Made by a program: the position numbers and the translations under genes | The notes under the pieces: model-generated | What the model was told of the DNA's origin: nothing | Database searches by the model: none | The model's input: only the letters and a program-made list of their open reading frames with translations | Source of the DNA: an uncultured Selenomonadales bacterium | GTDB lineage: Bacteria; Bacillota; Clostridia; Christensenellales; QALW01 | NCBI GenBank assembly: GCA_905200615.1 | Contig: CAJKLB010000004.1 | Location: 25,528 to 89,527, forward strand | Direction of reading: 5' to 3' | DNA length: 64,000 nucleotides | Shown here: one piece after another, positions 27,237 through 35,400 of the stretch | Layout of the letters: every line of letters begins with the position of its first letter | Numbering within the stretch: position 1 is the stretch's first letter

Positions 27237-28067
27237 TCAATTTTTTATTGAAAATCCGTTCCCCATTACTTCCGAGGCGGGAAGAACAAACACAAAAGCG
27301 CCGGTATCCTCTCCTTTTACAATTTGCTTCAACCGAAAAATATCCTGCCGCTGAACCAAACAGATGAGCATGTTATTCTGTTTTCCCGTATAAGCGCCGC
27401 GCCCCTCTAAAATGGTAACCCCCCGCTCCAGCTCCTGCATGATCCGTCGCGCGATATCCTCATTTTTGCCGCTAATAATACAGTATGCTTTTGCGCTGGA
27501 AAACCCATTCAATATATAATCTATGGTTTTTGTAGAAAAAAATACTGCTATTAACGAATACAATCCCGTCATAACGCCGGAAACGATCATCGATCCTAAT
27601 ACAATCACGGTATCGGTAACCAACATAATCGATCCCAAGCTCATTTCCGGGCGACGCGCATGCACCAGTTTTCCCAAAATGTCCACACCTCCGGTACTCC
27701 CTCCGGAAGAAAACGCCAGCGCAAGTCCCAGCCCGGTAAGGATTCCTCCGAATACCGCGCAAATCAACGGCTCATTTTCCACCGGACTTTGAATGGGAAC
27801 AGCATCAATGAAAACCGAAAGCGCCACCGTTCCTATAAGGGATTTTATACCGAATTCCAATCCCAAATATTTGCGGCTGAAAAGAAAAAGCGGAACGTTA
27901 ATAAGAAGAATAGAAAGTCCCACAGGAAATCCGGTAATAAAATGAATCAGCGCGGCAATACCGCTTGCCCCGCCGGGCGCTAAGGAAGCGGGAAGGATAA
28001 ACAGCACATATCCCATAGCCGCGATAAAAGCGCCTAATATCAGCAAAAAATATTTTAATATACGCAT
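27237..28067 (-). CDS. YitT family membrane protein
   Basis: 276 residues: five N-terminal helices with the ASLAPGGASGIAALI and GGSTGGVDILGK glycine signatures, then a cytoplasmic DUF2179 domain (about 200-276) with RGVTILEGRGAYTGKQNNMLI. ATG 28067 is chosen over GTG 28079 because AGAGGTGA lies just upstream. That ribosome binding site is inside the hairpin 28069-28112. It sits between two paralogous surface protein genes. The function of YitT proteins is not established. Confidence 0.92.
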   Translation of the reverse strand: MRILKYFLLILGAFIAAMGYVLFILPASLAPGGASGIAALIHFITGFPVGLSILLINVPLFLFSRKYLGLEFGIKSLIGTVALSVFIDAVPIQSPVENEPLICAVFGGILTGLGLALAFSSGGSTGGVDILGKLVHARRPEMSLGSIMLVTDTVIVLGSMIVSGVMTGLYSLIAVFFSTKTIDYILNGFSSAKAYCIISGKNEDIARRIMQELERGVTILEGRGAYTGKQNNMLICLVQRQDIFRLKQIVKGEDTGAFVFVLPASEVMGNGFSIKN

Positions 28068-28068
28068 A

Positions 28069-28112
28069 AAAACAATCACCTCTGCTTATTTTGTGCAGAA
28101 GTGATTGTTTTA
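28069..28112 (-). terminator. Terminator hairpin that also holds the yitT ribosome binding site
   Basis: A ~17-bp stem (AAAACAATCACTTCTGC on one arm, GCAGAGGTGATTGTTTT on the other, with one G:U pair) lies between the stop of the carbohydrate-binding-like gene at 28118 and the yitT ATG at 28067. On the minus strand it ends in TTTTT, so it fits a terminator. The 3' arm contains the AGAGGTGA Shine-Dalgarno sequence of yitT. Confidence 0.75.
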
Positions 28113-28117
28113 TCACG

Positions 28118-29644
28118 CTATTTAAAAATCTCCGAGACCTCGTCTACTTCTTTAGCCGTTTTATTTTTCTGAGAATTTTTTCTTTTTACTCCCAATATCA
28201 CAAGCGTTGCAATCAAACAAATCACACCCAAGCCCCCAACACAGCTCAGCGCGATAATCCAACCAATCGGCAATGAAACATCATTCTGCAATCCTGAAGT
28301 GTTATCTGAAGAATCAGTTTGCTGCGGTGCCTCCGTCACAGTCAACTCTCCGCGGGTAAGCAGCACATTATCCACACTGATCTGGCTTACTCCCTCCGGT
28401 AATCCCGTAAGACAAAGCAGCCATTGTATGTCCTCCCCGGGCAAATCATTGTGTCCTACAGAAAAAGTTCCTTTCAGCTCATACCACCGTTGTGTTACCA
28501 TGGTCTCAGACGCTTCGCCGATATTTGTAAAATAACCGCCGTCCTGCGCGGAAGAAAATAAAGAAGCCGGCATATCGCTTTGCACGGTAAGGGTGGGAAG
28601 AATCGGATCAGTTTCATTTTCGCAGGCAACGCGTACCATCATGGAAACCGTATAATCTCCCGGTTGGGTAATGTATTTTGAAAGTTTTAAATACGGAGAA
28701 TCTCCCTGTGAAATATTATACAGTGTTAGGCAGCTGCCTTCATAACCGTCTTCATCAATTTTCAGCGTTCCGTTATACTTGATCCAAGAAACCTCCATAC
28801 CGGGAAGTATCCCCTCAAAAGTGGAAGAAGCGGCCTCTAATAGATTTTCTTCTCCTAAAACAGGCGTGGGCAAAAACGGTGCCCATGTCTCCTGCGCAAC
28901 ATGGCCCGTAGCTGACGGAAGCGGGGGTGTCTGCACCGTTTGCGGCGGCGCGGTAGGCGGCATGGTGACAACGGAAGGGCCGGAAGAATCGGAAAGTCTC
29001 GGTGTAGGAACCGGAGTCGGATTCAGTTCCCCGTTTTCCATATCAATCGGCTGCATGGTAGCCGTATAAGTATATTCCAGTAAACGAAGTTCAACATTAT
29101 CCAAATAAATATACGCAATGTCCGCGCCGATATTATCAAAACAAAATAAAGCTTCCTGCGTAAGCAAATGACTTTCTTCGTTTCGAATGCCGAACGTTGT
29201 GGTATAATGCACCCATTGATTAGTTTTTGCGTTTGAAAGCCTGCCGATACTTCCGTAATAGCTTGACGTTGACTGATTATACGCCGTACTGACGCTCAGC
29301 TGATATTTGGAGCGGATTACATTATTTAAGCTTGTGGTATTCTGATTGGATACTAAATAAATATCATAATCCAACTGAAAAATGCCGCCCATGGGAACAG
29401 CTCCTAAATTCAGCGCCGGTGAACACCAATTTTTTCCGCTGACGGTCTGAAAGATCATATATGGATTTTCACCCGAAGAATACTCAATGTTCCCCTCCTG
29501 AAACACATACCAGGCATTATAGGGGCTTGTCATATAGGAATCAGCGCTGTTTAGCAAATTATTTGATGGGGCCGCATAGCCCGTCACTCCAAGCAAACCA
29601 ATAAGCATCACCGCCGCACACAAGACCGCACAATATTTTTTCAT
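28118..29644 (-). CDS. Paralogue: membrane-anchored double carbohydrate-binding-like protein
   Basis: 508 residues with the same plan as the protein at 25753: signal peptide (1-25), first jelly-roll-like domain ending IAYIYLDNVELRL, a longer Pro/Thr linker (~205-265), second domain ending ISVDNVLLTRG, one helix (WIIALSCVGGLGVICLIATLVIL) and a Lys-rich tail. Shared blocks with its paralogue include GKNWCSPAL, YYGSIGRL and GDYTVSMMVRV. No catalytic motif is seen. It starts with GAAAGGAA upstream and may be co-transcribed with the SGNH-like lipoprotein gene 72 bp upstream. Confidence 0.75.
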   Translation of the reverse strand: MKKYCAVLCAAVMLIGLLGVTGYAAPSNNLLNSADSYMTSPYNAWYVFQEGNIEYSSGENPYMIFQTVSGKNWCSPALNLGAVPMGGIFQLDYDIYLVSNQNTTSLNNVIRSKYQLSVSTAYNQSTSSYYGSIGRLSNAKTNQWVHYTTTFGIRNEESHLLTQEALFCFDNIGADIAYIYLDNVELRLLEYTYTATMQPIDMENGELNPTPVPTPRLSDSSGPSVVTMPPTAPPQTVQTPPLPSATGHVAQETWAPFLPTPVLGEENLLEAASSTFEGILPGMEVSWIKYNGTLKIDEDGYEGSCLTLYNISQGDSPYLKLSKYITQPGDYTVSMMVRVACENETDPILPTLTVQSDMPASLFSSAQDGGYFTNIGEASETMVTQRWYELKGTFSVGHNDLPGEDIQWLLCLTGLPEGVSQISVDNVLLTRGELTVTEAPQQTDSSDNTSGLQNDVSLPIGWIIALSCVGGLGVICLIATLVILGVKRKNSQKNKTAKEVDEVSEIFK

Positions 29645-29716
29645 CTGATTTTATTCCTTTCATTTTACTTTTTTACAGAACAAGCTGTTTTTATAAAATA
29701 CATCACATTTTCAAAA

Positions 29717-31057
29717 TCATTTTAACGCATACAGTTTATCAAATACGATCTCTTCGATCTTACCGGTATCTGTATAGCTGCCTAAAAGCATGGAGATTTC
29801 TTGCATAGGCATCGGATAATTCCCCGTAAAACGCGGAGGAATTTCCTGGAACAGCGCCCGATAAATCAAATGCGCGCCTACATATCCCCCCAGTGGCTTG
29901 GTATGCTGATGTGCATCGTCAATACAAAAATCCGCGTAAGCCGCTCTGCACCGCGGACTTTCTATAAGTCTGTCGATCTCCTCCTGCCAGCTTAAGCAAA
30001 TCACATCGGGATACCGGCTTTGAATCTGTTGAATAAAACTCTTATTTTCATTATGCGCCGGGAACAGCACCAACCGCGTATTCGAAAACTCACATGCCTG
30101 TTTTACTTTTATAAACTGTTCCACATCATTGGGAGCATATAACCCGCACTGAAAGACCACGCAGTATTTTCCCGCCCGAATCTGCTGCAGCCACTCTTCC
30201 TGCGCGTAATCCTCTACCGAGGCATATCCTCGGGAAACCGCCTGCAAATGATATTTCTTTTCGCCCCGCTGTAAAAATTGCTCTAAAAACACGCCGATCT
30301 CCGAAGTCCCGATAAAACTGTTCCCGAGAATCAAAATTGTATCGGAAGCATCGGAAAGAAGCGTAACCTTCTCCGTATCCCCGGCATCCTGCGGAATTTT
30401 TGCGTTTTCAAAAAGCAGCAGAAAGATAGCATCATCCATTTGTGTATAATCAAAACTGATGTAGATTGTACTCTTGTTTACGGTATCCGTAAAAGAATAG
30501 ACTCGCTTATATTCTGTTTTTCCGTCTTGCTGCACTTTGTGAACCGCGCGTTCCGCCTGAAGATCTTCTTCTGCCCGTGCCCGAATCTCATATTTTTCTA
30601 AAGGCGTATGCGGAAGCGTGCTGCTGATCGTACCGATTTGCCGGCCGTTATAACGGATAGGAATAACCGATGCGGCAGTTGTCTCTATGACCCAATCTTC
30701 CGGCAGCGGCAACGCCAGACGGCGGCCGCCGGACGCAAAAGAAATTCCGCTTTGCAGCATATCGGAAAAACTGATCGCGCGGCAGCTTAAAGCGCGATAA
30801 CCCGGTGTTTGCACCGGTCCTGACGATATCGCCGGGGCAGACGTCGACTCCTGTAAAAGAGGAAATGTCTGTTCCGGAAGCGGTGTTTGGCTCGTGAATG
30901 AAAACTCGTCAATTCCGCTCCAAACGTGTTCTTCCTCAGCGGTAAAAACCGTCGGCGAAGGCGTGTCAACAAGTGTGCCGGTGTCATGCGGCGCAGGAGC
31001 GCAACAAGTAAAAAGAAGTATTACCGAAGCCAAAAATCCCACAACCGCTCGTTTCAT
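29717..31057 (-). CDS. Lipoprotein with SGNH-like esterase domain
   Basis: 446 residues. Lipoprotein signal with lipidation Cys near residue 19-20 (LLFTCCAP), a Thr/Pro-rich stretch to about residue 90, a middle domain (~95-225), and a C-terminal SGNH-like fold (~235-410). The last has ILILGNSFIG as the nucleophile block and DDAHQHTKPLGG supplying Asp/His. Read as a surface ester hydrolase, possibly acting on acetylated wall or environmental glycans; substrate unknown. It has its own promoter at 31098-31126. Confidence 0.75.
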   Translation of the reverse strand: MKRAVVGFLASVILLFTCCAPAPHDTGTLVDTPSPTVFTAEEEHVWSGIDEFSFTSQTPLPEQTFPLLQESTSAPAISSGPVQTPGYRALSCRAISFSDMLQSGISFASGGRRLALPLPEDWVIETTAASVIPIRYNGRQIGTISSTLPHTPLEKYEIRARAEEDLQAERAVHKVQQDGKTEYKRVYSFTDTVNKSTIYISFDYTQMDDAIFLLLFENAKIPQDAGDTEKVTLLSDASDTILILGNSFIGTSEIGVFLEQFLQRGEKKYHLQAVSRGYASVEDYAQEEWLQQIRAGKYCVVFQCGLYAPNDVEQFIKVKQACEFSNTRLVLFPAHNENKSFIQQIQSRYPDVICLSWQEEIDRLIESPRCRAAYADFCIDDAHQHTKPLGGYVGAHLIYRALFQEIPPRFTGNYPMPMQEISMLLGSYTDTGKIEEIVFDKLYALK

Positions 31058-31097
31058 ATCGCCTATCCTTTACGCACAAATACTATATATGTACTAA

Positions 31098-31126
31098 ATT
31101 ATACCATATTGTTTTTTTAAATTCAA
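31098..31126 (-). promoter_or_regulatory. Promoter of the SGNH-like lipoprotein gene
   Basis: Minus strand TTGAAT (31121-31126) and TATAAT (31098-31103) with a 17-bp spacer, 40 bp before the start codon. Confidence 0.7.
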
Positions 31127-31188
31127 TACACAGTACAAAAAAATATCAAAATTTTTTGTATATGTTACAATGATGTGTGACACATATA

Positions 31189-31345
31189 AGTATCTTCTAT
31201 ATTATACAAAATACTATTGTTGACAAAAAACTGTTTTATGCATATAATGAAAAAGCATCTTTAACAGGTTTTGACTGTTTTGCTGCAATCCTATAGAAAA
31301 ATTTAATGCTTTTAAGTAGCGGTACAGTCGATAGAATCAAGATAA
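31189..31345 (+). repeat. Duplicated promoter-leader element, copy A (upstream of tRNA-Pro)
   Basis: About 155 bp that recur in inverted orientation at 60830-60992 with only scattered substitutions. Conserved blocks include AAAATACTATTGTTGA, TTTTATGCATATAATGAAAA, CTTTAACAGG and TTTGACTGTTTTGCTGCAAT. It contains the promoter at 31220-31248 and about 95 bp of the transcribed leader. Confidence 0.85.
31220..31248 (+). promoter_or_regulatory. Consensus promoter within the duplicated leader
   Basis: TTGACA (31220-31225) and TATAAT (31243-31248) with a 17-bp spacer, about 190 bp upstream of tRNA-Pro. Confidence 0.85.
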
Positions 31346-31441
31346 AAAATATTTCAAAGCATTTACCTTGGGAGGCTTTTAAAAAGTAAAAATTACTTTT
31401 ACAATGGTTTATTTTGCAATTTTAAAGGATAAAATAAAACT

Positions 31442-31518
31442 CGGGATGTGGCTCAGTTTGGTAGAGCGCCTGCTTTGGGAGCAGGATGCCGCAGGTTCAA
31501 ATCCTGTCATCCCGACCA
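31442..31518 (+). tRNA. tRNA-Pro (anticodon UGG)
   Basis: 77 nt with encoded CCA. Acceptor stem CGGGATG/CATCCCG, anticodon stem CCTGC/GCAGG around TTTGGGA (anticodon TGG), and the T arm with GGTTCAAATCC. It follows a long leader from the promoter at 31220. Confidence 0.97.
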
Positions 31519-31524
31519 GTCGAG

Positions 31525-31559
31525 AGCCTCGACACGCAATTCGCGTTCGAGGCTTTTTG
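31525..31559 (+). terminator. First terminator after tRNA-Pro
   Basis: AGCCTCGA...TCGAGGCT with an inner ACGCAATTCGCGT fold, followed by TTTTTGTTTG. Confidence 0.85.
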
Positions 31560-31624
31560 TTTGTCTAAATAAAATGCTCGCGTCAATTCAATGCCGGCAT
31601 CTTTTTCAGCTCCTAGTTACAAAC

Positions 31625-31760
31625 TGAGTCTGGACGCAATTCGCGTTCAGGCTCTTTTCTTTTCAATCAATGAAGATGCTCGCGTCCACAACGACATCTT
31701 TTTTAATCCCTCTTTACAGCGTAACGCCGGACCCAGTTCGTTTTGGATTCAGCGTTATCT
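31625..31760 (+). repeat. Further terminator-like hairpins in tandem
   Basis: Three more hairpins follow the first terminator. One is GAGTCTG...CAGGCTC then TTTT (31625-31658), sharing GACGCAATTCGCGTTC with the first terminator. The next is AGATG...CATCT then TTTTT (about 31673-31706). The third is GTAACGC...GCGTTA then TCTTTT (about 31720-31763). A shared ATGCTCGCGTC segment also occurs at ~31573 and ~31676, so units of roughly 100 bp look duplicated and decayed. Confidence 0.6.
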
Positions 31761-31813
31761 TTTAGATTGATTACTCGATCGATTGGCTTGGTTTCTTTTT
31801 CTTTTACACAGGA

Positions 31814-31935
31814 ACACCGGTTGTAATTTGAACAAAACGGTTCGGATCATAACCGGTATTTTTTATAGAAAGGCTTTTTTTACGGGGTTTAAGAGCAACA
31901 GTTCAGGCAGTATTCTTATAAAAATGTTGAAATAC
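31814..31935 (+). repeat. Direct repeat flanking the giant surface-protein gene, left copy
   Basis: Matches 37016-37131 in the same orientation. Shared blocks are CCGGTTG, TTTGAACAAAAC, GTTCG, ACCGGTATTTTTT, AGGCTTT and TTTAAGA. Each copy folds an ACCGGT...ACCGGT stem with an inner GAAC...GTTC stem followed by six T, so it may act as a terminator. Identity is high over ~80 bp and weaker beyond. Confidence 0.7.
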
Positions 31936-32074
31936 AGACCGCTTAATTCCGTGCTGAATTCATTTTTATAGCAGTATTTTATCCGGCTGCTTGAATCCTG
32001 GATATTACTTCACACGCCCAACATTGAGAAGAAACCAACGCATAGTTAATCTTCTGCTAAAAAACATTTAAATA

Positions 32075-32252
32075 AGAGTGTCGGCAAAGTCGACGCTCTT
32101 TTGCCCTGGCTCGAAAATCATTGCTTTTCGGACTGCATTATATTCCCTCCTATGCTCTTGAAAAGCCACTGATCAAGCGGTTTTTCTCTTATAAGAAGTT
32201 TAGGCGGCACACCGTCGCCGGAAAACAAAATGCGGCTGAACGCCGTAAAAAA
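32075..32252 (-). repeat. Dispersed three-hairpin repeat, copy 3 (inverted)
   Basis: Reverse-strand copy of the elements at 20981 and 38636. On the minus strand it reads TTTTACGGCGTTC...CCGGCGAC, then TTATAAGAGAAAAACCGCTTG, ATAATGCAGTCCGAAAAGCA and a closing AAGAGCGTCG...CGACACTCTT hairpin. The closing hairpin has a different stem from the other copies but stays paired. Confidence 0.75.
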
Positions 32253-32302
32253 TGAAAGTTCGGGTTTGTCTACACTCTGAAATACAGAACATAATTTTTA
32301 TG

Positions 32303-32331
32303 TTGAAGAATAAAGGAAAAAATGCTATAAT
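32303..32331 (+). promoter_or_regulatory. Promoter of the giant surface-protein gene
   Basis: TTGAAG (32303-32308) and TATAAT (32326-32331) with a 17-bp spacer and an extended TG element (TGC before TATAAT), about 75 bp before the start. Confidence 0.75.
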
Positions 32332-32405
32332 AATATTGTTTTCTATACAAGGAATCGACTCTTAATACAGATAGAATATAATATCCAAGCTACGGGAGGA
32401 AATTT

Positions 32406-35400
32406 ATGATACGACACAAAACATTCGGCTGCTTATTGACGATCTTTCTATCTCTGATCATGGTGATTGCAACGGTGTTTGCCATCGACACTGCTGAAGC
32501 CACTGCTCCCACATCGGAGCAGTTTGCCACCGCGGAGCAGCTGAAAACATTCAATACCGATGATACGGACGGCTCTGTCAGCGCCGCCAAGATCTACCTG
32601 GGTGAAAATAACCGGCAATGGTGGATCGCGGGCAGTCAGAGCGGAGACAGCCTCGTGCTCTTTTCGGCAAGTTCTCTGGGAGACGCGAACTTTCAAGAGA
32701 CCTTCCAAAATCAGGAGTATGAGGGGCAGGAGGTGTACGCCAACCACTACGGCGCCAGCCAGATCAGAGCGAAGCTGCAGGAGCTGGCCCAAAGCCTTTT
32801 CAACGCTTCAGAGAGCGCTTTGCTGAAGACTTCTACCATCTATACCGAAGACACATTAAATAATAAGGTGTATGCCCTTGCGGATGAGTTGTATCTGGGG
32901 TATGCGACCTATGAATTTGATAAAACATATTTTTATGTGGGGGAAAATAGCGAGAATTCTCTTGAAAGTGGACTCCGGGTGGACGGCAGCTATTGGGGAT
33001 CAGAGAATTCTTGGCTGAGAAGTCCCATTCCTGATTTTAACATTGACGCGCTAACTGCAGATTCTTGCTATGGTGTAGATTATGGAGTAGTCAGAGGATC
33101 ATACTCCATACGCCCGGCGGTGAAGATCGATCTTTCTAAGATTCTCTTCGGGTCTGCCGCCCCGGCGGCAGCGGCGGAAGGTACACTGACCCTGACTGAT
33201 ACGGACGGGGACGGTGCCTTCACCCTCCGCTATGCCTCGGACAGCCTCGGAACGGCGGAGATCTCCTTGGACAAAACGAGCGTAAATTTCAGCGGTGTGC
33301 CGGAGGGAACCTATCTGGTGGTGCAGAACAGCAACGGCGCCTACGCAAAAGCGGTTAGTGGCACTGCCTCTATTACGGCATCTGATATGAATGTGACCAG
33401 CTTTGAAAACTGCAAGGTGTGGCTGGAAAAGACGGAGAACCGCATCACCTCTGCAACACCGGCAACGCAATTAACACCTCCTCCTGTCACTAACTATGAC
33501 ATCTGGGTGGCCGGAGAACAGGTCACCAGCGAAAACGCCGGTAATATCCTTGATGACGGCACAGTAAGCTATGATGCTAGGTCAAACACCTTAGCGCTGA
33601 ACGGCGCCGTGATCAATCAGGCCTATACAAGCAGCGATTATTATACATCCGGCATTTATGCAGCGGGCGATATCAACATTACCTTGACGGGCGATAACAG
33701 CATAAATATCTCAGACGGAATAATCGCGGCAGGAATTCATGCCAACGGTGTGATTCAAATCAGCGGCTCCGGCTCGCTTACCCTTAAAGTAAACGACGGA
33801 AGCAGTGAAACGAGAGTGATATCAACCGGATATACCGATGGGGAAGCCGGTGTTGTAATAAACAGCGGCACGGTCAAAATTGATGCGGACGGTGAACGGG
33901 GAATCTATGCTGTCTATGTAGATGGCTCTTATGGAACGCAGCTTCCGGATCGTTATTTTCGGATAAACGGCGGCACGGTGGAGATGGACGCAGAGTCAAC
34001 ATCACCTTATTCTTGCTATGCAACCAATATTAAACCGGACTTCAGCGGCTATGAGGGCTATTCCGCCACTGCTATTTTAAACAGCTGGGAAGTACTTCAA
34101 GCCTATGACGAAAATAGCTGGAACTACTATCGATACATAAAGATTCAGCCCCTTGTATACGATGAAAACGGTATTTCCGAGGATAAAGAACACTTCCAGC
34201 CGGCAGCGCCGGCGGACGACGGGTATTACGAGATCAAAAACGCCGGCAACCTCTTCTGGTTTGCGGAAAAGCTTGCGGAAAGCGATGATAACGATGCTCT
34301 CAACGCCCGTCTTGCCAGTAACATCACCATGCCGGAGGGAATGAACTGGGTGGCAATGAAGGTCGGAACCTACGGCACACCTTACAACGGAACATTTGAC
34401 GGCGCCGGATATACCATTTCAAACTTGAGTGCGGAATTAGAAGCCGGTGTATACAGCAACGAAGGTTTGTTCAAAACCATTGGAGAAAACGGAACCGTAA
34501 AAAATCTGGGCATGATCAACGCAAGCATAAAGCCCAGTTCCGGCGGCGCAGGGGCTATCTGCGGTACCAACCACGGACTAATTGAAAATTGCTACAATCT
34601 AGGCGGCGAGATCAGCATCGCTTCCATATATGGCGGCGGCATCGCCGGAGAAAATGACGGAATCATCCGCCGGTGCTATAATACCGGCAGCGTGGAATCA
34701 ACATTTACTTACGGCTCTTCTATCGGCGGCATCGCCGGGTATTCCCATGACGGCGGCGAGATTATCGACTGCTACAACACCGGCGATATTACCGGCGCGT
34801 GGTATGTTGGCGGCATCTGCGGTGAGTTAAACGGTGGGACAGTTAAAAACTGCTATGGCACCGGAACAGCTACGGCTACATATCCCGGCTACGGATCGAC
34901 GGCAAATCCTATTGTCGGCGGCCGCCTTGGCAGCTGTGCCGTTGAAAACACCTATTATATCAACGCAGCAGAAAACAACGCCGGCGGAAAAACTTCCGCG
35001 CAGTTTGCCTCCGGAGAGGTGGCATATCTGCTCAACGCAAATCGGAACGAAGTTGTCTGGGGACAGACTATCGGCACAGAGAGCGCTCCTGTTTTAGGCG
35101 GCAAAGCGGTCTATGCCGGATATGAATACTGCTATTCCGACAGCCTCACATACAGCAATGACTCTTCAAAAGTTTACCAGACAAAGCCTGAGCATAATTT
35201 TGCCAAGTTAGAATATGATGCGACTTCTCACTGGTATTCCTGCACCAATGATGGCTGTACGGCAATCAACGGGAAAGAAAATCATAAGGGTGGTCAGGCA
35301 ACCTACTTTAAAAAGGCGGTTTGCGAGGTCTGCAATCAGGTATACGGAGAGCTTTCGGCGGATACCATTGCGCCTACCGGGGAAATTTCCATCGGAACAA

